Shown here: piece by piece, positions 22,895 to 34,002 of the stretch | How positions within the stretch are numbered: position 1 is the stretch's first letter | Layout of the letters: the number at the start of each line of letters is the position of its first letter | The notes under the pieces: model-generated | Told to the model about the DNA's origin: nothing | Databases searched by the model: none | Seen by the model: only the letters and a program-made list of their open reading frames with translations | Origin: Cymbomonas tetramitiformis | Lineage: Eukaryota; Chlorophyta; Pyramimonadophyceae; Pyramimonadales; Pyramimonadaceae | Direction of reading: 5' to 3' | Length of the DNA stretch: 64,000 bases | NCBI GenBank assembly: GCA_001247695.2 | Contig: LGRX02035490.1 | Coordinates: forward strand, 1 to 64,000 | Program-made: the position numbers and the translations under genes

Positions 22895-24929
22895 ATGCCC
22901 GATCACAAGCAGTATGAGTTTACTTTGGAGGCGGCAGGAGGAAAAGAAAAGGTGTTGGCTATCCCAGGCGCAAAGTCTGTGACGGGAAGTGAGGAATGGC
23001 GGACCGAAGTTTCCACTTTGGCGGAGTCGGTGCAAACGATGATTGACAAATTGTCGAAAGCAAAAGGCAGAGCATGGGACTTAGATGTACTAGATGAAAG
23101 GAGTAAGGTCTGGAAATACACGTCTCCTGCTCTATTGATTGGTGGAATCCGAGGTGAGGCGTAAAAGCCTTTGGTCATGTTTTTTAATTTGTCGCAGGTG
23201 TGAAATAGCGACCTGTACTCTTTTAACGCAAGCCTTTTGCTTTCTTGTGAGATTTTAGGGTCCCGCCTACGCGTGGTTTTCGAGGACTCGGAAACTGAAG
23301 GCGAAACATCACCAGCGAAGAGCAGGCCTGCAGGTATCACACGGCTTGCCAATAGACACGTATATGAAATGCATATGCCGCCATCCCTTTTGTCCTACGA
23401 TTATCCTTATCACACCAGTCTTTCATTCTAAAGCACGGACTTGCGTGTTGCAGGTCGTCGGAATAGGGTTGAAGACCATTCTTCGGGCGACGACGACGAA
23501 AGCGACTCTCCTGGACCTGGACACGGCAAAAGAAAAAGGGAGAACTCTAGCAACAAAGGAAAGAGGAAAAGTAGGGGTAAGTCGCATCCTTGTCAGAAGG
23601 ACATCATGTACACCGCCGACAGGGTCGTGGAGAAGGTGACCTGCAGGAATAAAAGCACAGGCAAGAGCGCCGCAGTGTTTCCCGCGAGTCTTAGTTTAAG
23701 CGACATCAACAAGTGTTACCAGTACTTCCGCGGGAACTTTAAATCTACGGAGGCCAAGGCCTTGGGAGTCAAAGGTAGGTCGTGCTATCCACAGCTTCTG
23801 TTTTGAGAAAACATATCGCAAAAACTATGTGCTTCAACAAAGATCACGTTGTTTCGTTGTCCGCTGTGTCACTTCGGTTTGTTTCATATAAGCTGCGGGG
23901 ATCTGTCGGTCGTGTTGGTGCAGATTTTAAGAGGATCTTGCGGCGTGGTTGCTACAACCTGACCAATGCCGAGATAGGAGGTAAAAAGGAAGATCGGGAG
24001 TATGACGTCGAGCAAGCCACAGATGGAAAGAAAATAAAAGTAGAGAAGATGCCTGCGCCCACGGAACACGATTCTGATGACTCTCAGTCTCCCAGGAAAG
24101 TTCCTCCAGAATTTTTGCCCGATCCGACACCCGAACCTGGTGTTGAAGCCGCACCTGCTCCTGTAGCCGTTGTGGCTGCAGCTGTACCTCCATCGGAGTA
24201 CGAAGTTCAGGTAGCTGAACAGCGGCAGAAAGTGAACGAAGAACTGCAACGGCGGTTGCAAAACATGCGCGACCTGGGTGTTCCAGTTGATCTGTTGGAC
24301 GGCAAGGGTGGGACGGCCTCGAAAATTCCATCACCAAAAGCTGTGCAGAGTGCTCCAGATCCTCCAGAAAAATCCGCAGCCCGTGCCAAAGCGAAAGCCA
24401 AACCCACGGCTGCGGAACCCGATCCCGCGGCTGCGAAAGCCAAATCCACGGCTGCGAAAGCCATATCCACGGCTGCGAAAGCCAAATCCACGGCTCCGGA
24501 TGCCAACGCCTTTCCCGAGCCTCCCAAACGCAAGTATCTGGCTGAGGACCTCAACCAGTACTCCCGTTTTTTCTCTTCTTCAGAAATGAAGAGCACAGCA
24601 GATAAACTGGTTAAGGAGAAAATCAACGGAAAAACACTGGTCAGCAGCGGTGACCTCGTGGGCAGAGTGTGCCAGGAAGCGTTTGGTACAGGCACAAACA
24701 AACGGTGGTATTTAGGTCTTGTTCTCGGATACATTCATACATAATATCAGACGAGGAGGCAGAGGGGAAGGTATACCTCATTATCTTCCAGGACGCCGAC
24801 TCTGGGCGGTACATGGAACGTGCTGTCCGCTTGATGTGCATGGAACCCCGGCTCCCTAGGAAAGCTGCTCCCAAGGACTTGAGTGAGCCAGATGACATCG
24901 TTCATGTAGATGCCCCTGTGTATAATTAG
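22895..24929 (+). CDS. Accessory gene of CACTA-like element 1 (TnpA-like position), spliced
   Basis: Exons 22895-23153, 23259-23333, 23454-23774, 23924-24715 and 24751-24929 keep phase and encode about 541 residues. The last intron is only 35 nt, which is short, so that junction is tentative. The product has a Ser/Asp/Lys-rich nuclear-type segment (GDDDESDSPGPGHGKRKR), a conserved-looking block ending LSLSDINKCYQYFRGNFKS that resembles small DNA-binding domains of the BEN type only in general look, and an Ala/Lys-rich repeat (AAKAKSTAAKA) before the C-terminal block. I cannot name a domain with certainty. By position it corresponds to the TnpA-type protein of CACTA elements, which binds subterminal repeats; that role is inferred. 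Confidence 0.65.
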
Positions 24930-25404
24930 CTTGAAAGCATTTCATATGTACTAGAAAACACTTGAGGTATTTTACAGTACGTAAATGTGCCGTATATGTG
25001 GTCAATTGTGCAAGGATGAGACCTGAGCATTTTGCCTATTGTACCTTGAAATAAAGCATTATTGTGTATACACGCATAGAAAGCAACCGCGATCGTTTCA
25101 CTGATAAAGAATATTGTTACAAATATCGTTTCACTATTGCAACTATTATTTCAATATGAATATATATTGAATATCCAATAGGTGATATATGATATAATGC
25201 ATCGAATAGCAAGCAATGATATCTCGTGGCGCGAATGCACTGCGCGAATAAAACATACGGTGATTAGAAGGAACCTAAACAATGCCTAATAAGCACCTAG
25301 CGGGTACTAAAACGGTTATTAACAGATGTCTAAACTGTATCTAATAAATACTTAAACTGTGTCTAAATCATACCTAAACTGTGTCTAAATCATACCTAAA
25401 CTGT
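24927..25404. repeat. Right terminal inverted repeat of CACTA-like element 1
   Basis: Reverse complement of 18836-19414. It begins within the stop codon region of the accessory gene and ends CTAAATCATACCTAAACTGT. It has fewer outer tandem units than the left end. Confidence 0.9.
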
Positions 25405-25515
25405 ATGGATGTACTTACGGATATATTGTTGTATGTCGTGTTACTTATGTGTTTGTAACATTGATAGTGAGTCATTGGGTGGTCATTGTTGCGTGTGCAA
25501 ACTTATATTCCTCAG

Positions 25516-28500
25516 GTATGTGGACCGCATCAGCTCCAACGGTCGGTCGAGCATGGCCTAAGTCGTTCAGGCAAGAAGAAGAACGCTTCCTTGGAGAAAT
25601 TGGTCACTCTGAACTCCAAACAGAGCCGATGCTTTCATTCGTCTGTATTAACCTCTCAGCGTTTGCAGAAGAGTCAAGTTTCGCGTGGAGTGCACAAAGC
25701 CAGGTGCAAGACTGTGTTCCGTATGCATCGCATCCGCTGGGGTGGTCTGTATCGGATGCTCCGACAGAACCGTGAGTTGGAGAAGGACATAAAACTGGCT
25801 CTCACTGGAGGTGCTAGTGGCGTTTGTGCTGAAAGCCCGGCACCCAAGCCTGCCTCTATGAATTGTGGCAAAGCAATCGAGAATGCTGACGAAGATTCTG
25901 ATGGGAGTGATTCCGAGGCGGAACAGGTATCTTCGATCGAGAACTGTGTTGAGAATTGTGATACTTGATGTTTACTTAACCTTTTACCAGTGATGTGCTT
26001 TGAATACTTGTGCACACTAACGGTGTATCACTGTATCTTGTGTTGGGAAATTACTCAGGATGACGTCAAAGGGGCAGAACAAGATTCAAGTGACTCCGAT
26101 GCCGATCAGGTGCTACATATATTGTATAACTTACATTTTGGTTGCGCCTTCGTTGATAGAGTATACAAATTCATCATATATTATCCTCTGTTGATATATC
26201 AGAGAGGGCCACACGGTTTGTGCACACAGTTGTTTGTTGAATATCCTAGTGAATATTGCGCGCGAGTGTGTTGCTTCTGTTTGATATTGTGATATTTGTG
26301 TGCATATATTGTAGGTGTTTCGATGTTGCAATATCCTGTCGGATACTGTATTTGTCAGATACAGTTTGTTGCGATATCCAAGTGAATAGTTGACACCTGT
26401 TTTATATATCAGAGAGGGCCACACAGTTTGTGCACACAGTTGTTTGTTGAATATCCTAGTGAATATTGCGCGCGATTGTGTTGCTTCTGTTTGATATTGT
26501 GATATTTGTGTGCATATATTGTAGGTGTTTCGATGTTGCAATATCCTGTCGCATATTTGTCAGATACAGTTTGTTGCGATATCCAAGTGAATAGTTGGCA
26601 CCTGTTTTATATATCAGAGAGGGCCACACAGTTTGTGCACACAGTTGTTTGTTGAATATCCTAGTGAATACTGCGCGCGATTGTGTTGCTTCTGTTTGCT
26701 ATTTTGATATTTGTGTGCGTATATTGTAGCTGTTTCGATGTTGCAATATCCTGTCGCATATTTGTCAGATACAGTTTGTTGCGATATCCAAGTGAATAGT
26801 TGGCACCTGTTTTATATATCAGAGAGGGCCACACAGTTTGTGCACACAGTTGTTTGTTGAATATCCTAGTGAATATTGCGCGCGATTGTGTTGCTTCCGT
26901 TTGTTGTTGTGACATTTGTGTGCATATATTGTAGGTGTTTCGATGTTGCAATATCCTGTCGCATATTTGTCGGATACAGTTTGTTGCGATATCCAATGGT
27001 GATGACCATCCCGACACGGCTGACACATTTGCTTCCACAATGCCAGACGCTATCCAGTACCATGCCTTCTTAGCGCCAAATGATGACTCAGTCTGTTCCT
27101 GCCACTCCAGATCACCACCCACATAAAGCACCGTACCTGGCTGCACTTGGCCGTCGAGCCAGCCAGCTACGGATCCCAACTGGGACTCCGTTAATGGACC
27201 TGGGGGCTGTTAGCCCAAGCTCAGTGACGCCAACGCCTATGCGGAGTGCCCAATATGGTGATGACCATCTCGACACGGCTGACACATGTGCTTCCACAAT
27301 GCCAGACACTATCCAGTACCATGCCTTCTTAGCGCCAAATGATGACTCAGTCTGTGCCTGCCACGTTGGCACCTGTTTTATATATCAGAGAGGGCCACAC
27401 GGTTTGTGCACACAGTTGTTTGTTGAATATCCTAGTGAATATTGCGCGCGAGTGTGTTGCTTCTGTTTGCTATTTTGATATTTGTGTGCATATATTGTAG
27501 CTGTTTCGATGTTGCAATATCCTGTCGCATATTTGTCAGATACAGTTTGTTGCGATATCCAAGTGAATACTTGACACCTGTTTTACATATCAGAGAGGGC
27601 CACACAGTTTGTGCACACAGTTGTTTGTTGAATATCCTAGTGAATATTGCGCGCGAGTGTGTTGCTTCTGTTTGATATTTTGATATTTGTGTGCATATAT
27701 TGTAGGTGTTTCGATGTTGCAATATCCTGTCGCATATTTGTCAGATACAGTTTGTTGCGATGTCCAAGTGAATAGTTGGCACCTGTTTTATATATCAGAG
27801 AGGGCCACACAGTTTGTGCACACAGTTGTTTGTTGAATATCCTAGTGAATATTGCGCGCGAGTGTGTTGCTTCTGTTTGATATTGTGATATTTGTGTGCA
27901 TATATTGTAGGTGTTTCGATGTTGCAATATCCTGTCGCATATTTGTCAGATACAGTTTGTTGCGATATCCAAGTGAATAGTTGGCACCTGTTTTATATAT
28001 CAGAGAGGGCCACACAGTTTGTGCACACAGTTGTTTGTTGAATATCCTAGTGAATATTGCGCGCGATTGTGTTGCTTCCGTTTGTTGTTGTGACATTTGT
28101 GTGCATATATTGTAGGTGTTTCGATGTTGCAATATCCTGTCGCATATTTGTCGGATACAGTTTGTTGCGAAAGTGAATATTTAGCTGGTTTTGCCGCAAT
28201 ATCCTGGTGTATAGAGAACAATTATTTTGTTGTCGCAATATCCTCGTGAATGGAATGCAGCTCCCTCGCCGTTAGAATATCATCGTGTGTATGTGCCACA
28301 CTTTATTTTCTAACACGATTTGATGCGCACACAATTTTGCAGGAGGAGGCGAATCTTGCCGCGGGGAAGGACTATCCTCTTCAACATCGTTGCTCACCGC
28401 CAACAGCTTGGAAGAAGAACAACCTGTTGGAGAGTGTGCTTACCACTCCATATGAGATTTCGGTCGCTATGCAAGGGCACGAGGGTGTAGGTCTGGACAA

Positions 28501-29453
28501 AGAGTACATCTTGGCCAAGTCCTTGCACAGTGAGCTATCTGCGAAGGTTGTCGCGGTAGTTACGGGGAGCGGATCATCAGAATCATGGGAGGAGGTGCAC
28601 TCCGAGTCCTTGGATGCTGACATTCAACAATTCCGTACTGTCTTGGCTGAGGAAGTGGACACCCGCATGCTTTCTTTGACTCCTGACACTATCCTTGCCC
28701 TAAAGATGAATCCTGGCATAGACACGAGCGTTGGAGGTGTCATCTTCCAAGACAAAGTGGCCACCGCCGAGCTGATGGAAGCCGAGTACAATCGCCAACT
28801 TCGTTATCGTGGTGCCTACTTGCTTGGCAAGGAGTCTTCCCTAGTGGTGGGAGGTGGTATCACAAAAGCGACGCGCGTGAGGGAATCCGCTGGTGGGCAG
28901 CATGGTGGTGGTCAACGTGGCGACTCTGGTGCTGCAAAGCGTCAGAAGACCCTTGCAGAGTTGTCAGAAGCGTGTTTCGCTCCTAGGGTGCTCGCGGGGG
29001 AAGTGCAAGGCGGTGCGCAAGAACCTTCAACGACTTTGAACGAGAAGATTCGCTTTGAAAAGGAAGTCTTCGAGTCGGTGTCCAAGAGTGCACTGGTGAA
29101 CCCAAAGTACACGGATGCTATCACGAAAGAGTTCCTGCAGATGGACTTCTACAAGGACTATGAAGCTCAAATCCCAATTCATGTGGCAGTCTTCTTTGCG
29201 GATTGTGTTTCCAAAAAAATGCGCATCGGTAAATGTGGAACAGGTCTTCAGTGGTGCGGGATCTCTGCTTGATGACTTTCATGTAGGCTCGCTAGGAGCA
29301 GAGGTGATTGAAAAGTATATGTTCATTCGTTCAAACTGGCAATTTGCGTTCATGCGTCCCACCACTGATGAAATCATGAAAGCCTATAACACAGCACACG
29401 ATGCGGATGAGGAGAGTGACAAAAGTGAGAGTGAAGACGATGATGATGAATAG
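25516..29453 (+). CDS. Spliced gene of unknown function, start not found
   Basis: Exons 25516-25926, 26059-26109 and 28343-29453 join in phase. The first is basic, then Ser/Asp/Glu-rich (ENADEDSDGSDSEAEQ); the small middle exon is acidic (DDVKGAEQDSSDSDADQ); the last exon encodes a soluble, mostly helical-looking protein ending in an acidic tail (ESEDDDDE). No domain is recognised. The frame shifts at an A7 run (29213-29219); dropping one A restores it and leads to the stop at 29451. No convincing start codon lies between 25404 and 25516, so the 5' end is missing, perhaps removed when CACTA-1 inserted. The 2.2 kb intron is largely 205-bp repeats. Confidence 0.6.
26195..28160. repeat. Eight 205-bp tandem repeats inside an intron
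   Basis: Copies of AGAGAGGGCCACAC fall at 26201, 26411, 26616, 26821, 27387, 27592, 27797 and 28002: spacing 205-210 bp, except one 566-bp gap. Units are near-identical and carry repeated ATATCC motifs. The gap is filled by a foreign 361-bp insert. The array is bounded by a clean donor at 26110 and acceptor at 28342. Frames on the minus strand (MQHRNTYNICTQ...) simply recur with the repeat. Confidence 0.92.
26996..27366. repeat. Duplicated 110-bp segment inserted in the 205-bp array
   Basis: A 110-bp block (GGTGATGACCATC...TGCCAC) at 26996-27105 recurs at 27257-27366, with about 150 bp of unrelated sequence between. It sits inside one 205-bp unit and breaks it. It may be a small non-autonomous element with direct terminal repeats; I see no further evidence of its type. 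Confidence 0.7.
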
Positions 29454-29875
29454 ATAGGTAGACGTTTTAGTATTCATATATTGGAATGGCCATGCGTAAA
29501 TAACTATCTTAATTTGTGTACATGTTAATTGAATTGTGTTCATCAGGCTCCAAAAAACCCGGAATATCATATGAAACCGTCGGATTCCGACATTACAGGC
29601 TTTGGCTCCGAGGGAGCCATATTTAGTTAGGCTCCGGCATGTACCGTATCCGATGGAGTCTCACCTCATCAGGCTATGGCTCCGATGGATCCGGAAAAAT
29701 TAGGATCCGGTGCATCCCGTACCCGGTGGAGCCACGATATACTAGGATTTGGCTCCGAAAGGACCTATATTGTTGGGATCCGAAGAAATCCGTATCCGTT
29801 GGATCCTCACCTCACCAGGCTATGGCTCCGTAGGAGCCGAAATATGACAGGATCCGACGGAGCCATTCTGGCTCC
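29454..29875. repeat. Intergenic stretch with GGCTCCGATGGATCC-type repeats
   Basis: 29454-29555 is AT-rich 3' flank. From 29560 a degenerate repeat of TCCGATGGATCC / GGCTCCGA blocks runs to 29875; a longer unit (CCGTATCCG(A/T)TGGA ... CAGGCTATGGCTCCG) recurs at about 29645 and 29790, period about 145 bp. No gene. Confidence 0.75.
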
Positions 29876-29879
29876 GTTG

Positions 29880-30562
29880 TTGACACTGCGCCAGAGGACT
29901 TCGATTTGAGCTTGGAACTCGTACATGTATGGAGGTCCGGGCTCGTGTCTAATCCGGTACTGACGGAGACGTGATGTCATCTCTTCTGACTGATACTCGG
30001 TGGCATTGTCTGTGTGAAAGGTGATGGTCTTCGGGTTGTGCCCGTATGATCTGATGGCATCCAGGACAGTCTGCACGTGGAGGTGCTGACCCCCTTTTGC
30101 AGACGAGGCGAAGGCAAAGGCTTTCTTAGTGGCAGGGCACTTGAAAGCACTGATGTATACCTCTTCTCCGAAGCCTGGGGTTATGCAGGGGCCCCAGATG
30201 TCTGCAAAGATGTGCTGGAAGGGCTCTGCCTCGGCCCACTTAACATCACCCGTGGTGATGGTGATGATGGCAGTGGGTCTGTGATAAACATCGGATGGAC
30301 CGGGCCGCTTGCCGTTGCTGCTGTCACAGTGTGCGCAACCGGCCTGTGTCATAATAAGGGTGAGGAGGGTCTTCATAAAAAGTCTGTCTCTGGGGACTGC
30401 AACAAAATGATGACCCTGTTTGTACAGGTGGACAATGCAGGCTGCTGAGTAGTGACCGAGGCAAGAATGCAGGTACTGATGCGGGTCCATTCTGATACGG
30501 GTGGTGGCATCCTTATACAGGACAACAATAATGGTGTCGAAGGGGGCACCCTGAATGAACAC
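29880..30562 (-). pseudogene. Ty1/copia-type integrase fragment
   Basis: A minus-strand frame with an HHCC-type N-terminal zinc motif (LHSCLGHYS ... AGCAHCDSS) and the DDE core: Asp in FADIWGP, Asp in TFHTDNATEYQS, and Glu in FQAQIEVLWRS exactly 35 residues after the second Asp, followed by NNGA. This pattern is the GAG-pre-integrase plus rve core of copia elements. No protease or RT flanks it; the C-terminal side runs straight into the GGCTCC repeat and the N-terminal side into an unrelated plus-strand frame at about 30565. It is a truncated remnant. Confidence 0.8.
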
Positions 30563-30567
30563 TCTGT

Positions 30568-31591
30568 CTGCTCCGCCTCTCCGCGTGCTCGTTCTGCGAG
30601 GAGGACGGTGAGGCCCTCGTGTCCGCCGTCACTGAGTTCTCGGAGTTGGCACGCACGGCTGGGGCATCGACTTTCAACGTCAACACTTTCACCGCCAACG
30701 TGCCGGTGGTGTCGGAACCGGCCACACACTCCCCGCCCGCGTCGGTTGAATCCGACGAGGAGTGGACCGGTCCGCCTAACCCCTTTTGCCCTCCCGTCAC
30801 CCGCACCTTTGCCGACTTCATTGAGAGCACGGGGGTTGCATTGGGGGCGCCCGACGGGCCGCCTGTGAGCATGCACATGCTCTCCGCGGTCGAGGCGCCG
30901 GAGAGCGTGATGGGCTACGAGCCCGCAGCCTACGCCGCGAGCGACGACGACGACGAGGATGCCTCGGTTGCGCCGCCGCAGCCACGGTACGGCTGTGGGA
31001 GGGGCATTCCCGGCTTGGGAAGGAAGGTCTTTCCTCACTTCCTCTTTGGTGTGTGCACTCTTCGTAATTTGTGCTGCCGCCGCACCACACGCCGCTTCCG
31101 GTGTCGGTGGTGCCAATGCACGCGCATGCGCGGCTCCACCGGTCGGTGGTGCTGCGTGGACTGCCTCGGCAGTCCCAACTGCAGCAACGTCACCGCCTGC
31201 ACCTTTCCGTGGCGTGCTGGGCGACGCGGTGGGTGGTGCAGTGCCGGATGCTATACCGCCGCGGAGACAGGCGCGGTATCGGGAGCTGCGACAGGGATTC
31301 CGCTTCTACGGCTTTCTCCCGCTACCGCCAGAGCTCGTGGATCCTGATCCGCCAATTCCCTCTTCACCGCCTTACTCACCGCCACCGTACTCGTCCGAGG
31401 ACGAGGCGCCGGGCTCTGGGGACTCCGCGACTGAGATCGGGGATTCCTTAATTTCGTCTACGCATGATTTACCACCGGCCCGGAGGCCGGCAACTACTGC
31501 ACCCTCACGCTGCTCCGGGCTGGCCGACCAGTTCCAGGACCCTCTGGTGGCTGAAGATTGCTTACACCGTGCCTGCCTAGGGATTGGCTAG
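30568..31591 (+). pseudogene. Degenerate gag-like retroelement frame, plus-strand copy
   Basis: GC-rich, frameshifted coding remnant (30619-31100 in one frame, then 30959-31591 in another). It carries an acidic Ala/Pro-rich region (SDDDDEDASVAPP), a GCGRG motif and a hydrophobic segment (SLVCALFVICAAAA), and ends near 31591 after a Pro-rich tail. The same order (Cys/acidic block, GCGK, membrane-like stretch) is found inverted at 32809-34002, so these are two diverged copies of one family facing each other across a solo LTR. I cannot assign the family beyond retroelement-like. Confidence 0.5.
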
Positions 31592-31822
31592 TGATTAGCT
31601 TTCTAGATGTGCAGAAGAGCTCTCTGAATTTGAGCTGTGTTTAGGGTTTTAGCACTTAACAGCTATATCTGACAATCTTTGCTGTGAGCTGGGACCGCCC
31701 TGACCAAGAGTACAGGCCCCCAGCTGTGCTACAGTTTCCTCCTGAAGTTGAGTAGGGAGTTTGTTGCTTCGTTTCACCACTAGCTCCGGTCACCACCCTA
31801 GGTGGTGTGCTGGATTTGACAC
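31592..31822. other. 3' flank of plus-strand gag-like copy
   Basis: Non-coding. Its end (GTCACCACCC...GGTGGTGTGCTG, 31788-31812) is matched in inverted orientation near 32465-32505, which supports the inverted-pair reading. Confidence 0.5.
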
Positions 31823-32371
31823 TGTGACACCCGAAACTGTCACATGTCACTTCCTATAGTAGGCTGGGTGACCGTCACCAGTAGACGGGAAACACCCGTT
31901 AGGTATTTATGTTATCTCTACTTTTATCAATCACACTTTAACCGTTCTGATATCGTAACCCTCAACTCAGGGTTTATCTCTCCAGCTAGATATATATTAC
32001 AGCGGAACTATATATCTGACAGAAATATCGATATAGAGCCTTGCTCGCATTGCATATATTGACATCAAGGGTGGATTTTGGGTTTTCGAGATCGGCGCTG
32101 GCGTGGCGCCGCTGTGAGAGGGGGGCGCCATCGCGTCCTCGCGCTGGCGCGGCGCTTGGCTTTTTCTCTCGCGCCCCGCGCCGGCGCGGCGCTCGAATTT
32201 AGCATGTGCGCTTTCGCGCCACTACTGGAATATCCTAGTCCAAAGATAGTCTGTGAACTCAGTGTAGATAAACTCTCATAAGAAATAAACCCTAAGCTAG
32301 ATATACCCGGAACGGTCTCGGAGTCGGAACGGTCTCGGACCTAGCTACCTGTGGCACCTTGGTGTGTCACA
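31823..32371. mobile_element. Solo LTR, 549 bp
   Basis: Starts TGTGACACCC and ends GGTGTGTCACA, an imperfect terminal inverted repeat with TG...CA ends. Flanked by ACAC on both sides (31819-31822 and 32372-32375), a plausible target duplication of 4-5 bp. No internal region, primer site or partner LTR follows. Contains a GC-rich stretch of GGCGC motifs (32095-32200). Confidence 0.65.
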
Positions 32372-32808
32372 ACACGAACAGTCATCAGTCACCAGTCCAG
32401 TGTTGGCTACCTAGGAATCTGTCATCGGGGCCTGCACCGGGACTCCCGGTCAGGGCTGCCTATACAAATTTCAGCACACCACCCCAGCACTGTGGGTGGT
32501 GACTGACAGGCAAGTCAGAAATGTAAGATTGTTAGTTAGGGCAGGAGCTAGGTTGACAAGGCCTAACTGCTCATCCAACTGTGCTCTTCTGATACACAAA
32601 TTGGAACCCTCTAGCTAGCACAAGAGCAGAAACATACGGGCAATAAGGTCCCGCTAAACCACTAAAAACCTCTGTGCCAGCAAGTCAGATTGAAGATTGC
32701 AAAGGTGTCAAAGTAAAACCACAAACCAGATTGAAGAAGCCGTTGATGTGAAAGTACATCTCAGCACACCACTAGAGCAGTGGTGTACTGCCAGAACCAG
32801 AAGCATAA
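32372..32808. other. 3' flank of minus-strand gag-like copy
   Basis: Non-coding, about 440 bp between the solo LTR and the end of the minus-strand gag-like frame. It includes CAGCACACCAC blocks at about 32474 and 32763. No gene seen. Confidence 0.5.
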
Positions 32809-34002
32809 CTACTCGGGGTCAAAGTCCAAAGGAGCACCGTCACCACAATGTCCACTGTAGTAGCTCGCAGCACTACACTCCAGTGGGTCAGGCAGCCGGT
32901 GAGCCACCGCTGCAGCACCCAGGGAGTACAGCACCGTATCCAGAGTGACGGGGTCCAGCTCTGTGATACCAGAGTAGATGCAGAGATCCCCTCTGCACAG
33001 TACAGGCTGCGGAGCAGCCTGACCCGATACCTGCACAGACTCGATGTCATTGGCCGCGGTGAAGGCGGCAGCTCCCACCCCCATGACTGAGATCAAGAGA
33101 ATAAGAGACAGGATGTAGGGCATCCCCCACGTACCCGCGTGTGCGGGGAAGCCCCATGGCGGCTTGCCACAACCATAGGTGCGGGAAGCACCACCAGACC
33201 AGTCCCCGTAAGCACCACCAGACCGAGGTGCGTGGGCAGTGGACTCCGACGCATGATTCGCCGAAATGGCCGGAGTCCGCGGCTTCACGATGAAGCTGCC
33301 GTCAGCGAGGTCCTCGTAGTCGTCGGTGTCGTAGCCAGTGAGATCAACCTGTGCGATGGCGGCGTGATTGACGGTCTGAACGAATCCAGCGAACTCACCG
33401 TCCGTCGCCGCCGTGGCGGTCACCCGTGCCGATTGAAGTGGCACGGGTTCCACATCCTTCTCCTGCGCGAGACAGGCATAGCAGGGGCCGGCACGGCGGA
33501 TGCCGATGCCGCCGCACCACCTGCCGGAACCTGCTCCTCCGGCGTGATCCCCGCTGCGGCGGGGCCGCACACCAGAGCCGAAGCCCGCTGCTCGATGCCG
33601 TCGGGAGGCGGGAAAGATGCGTGTGTGAAGTGCACCTGGTGATTGGCCGCGGAGTGAACCTCCGCGGCAAGATCGTCGAGCCGTCGGAGAATGTCGTCCT
33701 CCACGGGCTCGTCGGGAGGCGACCGCTGCTCCACCGCAAAGCCGTAGGCGGACACGTCGATCCCGCCCACCGCGCCCGCACAAAGCACCGCGGGCGGCCC
33801 GTACGTGGCGGCCGCACGAGCGAAGGCCCCCGCACCATCATCCGCTGCCTGCTGGAACAACGCACACATGGCAAGCGCATGCACCCCTTCCGCGTCCTCC
33901 TCGTCAATAGGAACACAGAATGCCGCGGCGGAGGCGGGCGGGTGTTGGCGCCCGCCCAACGGGCAGTCGCGGTAGAAGTGGTAACTCTCACCTTTGCCCG
34001 CC
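32809..34002 (-). pseudogene. Degenerate gag-like retroelement frame, minus-strand copy, cut by the Penelope-like element
   Basis: Reading on the minus strand from 34002: AGKGESYHFYRDCP resembles the second half of a CCHC zinc knuckle, then an Ala-rich acidic region (PIDEEDAEGVHALAMCALF), a frameshift near 33470, an acidic part (TGYDTDDYEDLADG), GCGK, a hydrophobic segment (MPYILSLILLISVMGVGAAAF) and a stop at 32809. The first part of the frame stops exactly where the Penelope-like element starts. Across that element, at 40801-40910 on the minus strand, a Cys-rich frame (CKAGMGC...GLC) is open and joins in the same phase, which suggests an insertion into this gene. Confidence 0.55.

Larger units (their letters stand above)
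18836..25404. mobile_element. CACTA-like DNA transposon 1 (about 6.6 kb, long inverted ends)
   Basis: Two long inverted repeats bound a minus-strand transposase and a plus-strand accessory gene. The left end starts CACAGTTTAAG, within the CACTA/CACAG start typical of this superfamily; the right end is its complement ending AACTGT. Both ends carry subterminal direct repeats of a 22-bp unit (CACAGTTTAGGTATGATTTAGA), three to six copies on the left and two on the right. No clear 3-bp target duplication could be read, so exact limits are good to a few bases. Confidence 0.85.

Noticed and set aside
26131..28132. Repeated minus-strand frames beginning MQHRNTYNICTQ
   Set aside because: They recur with the 205-bp intronic repeat and have no independent support.
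29231..29245. A 15-nt micro-intron (GT...AG) that might repair the frame after 29219
   Set aside because: Fifteen is a multiple of three, so removing it does not restore the frame; a one-base change in the A7 run does.
30373..31116. 247-codon minus-strand frame rich in Arg and Pro
   Set aside because: It is opposite a GC-rich coding remnant on the plus strand; its composition is typical of an antisense shadow.
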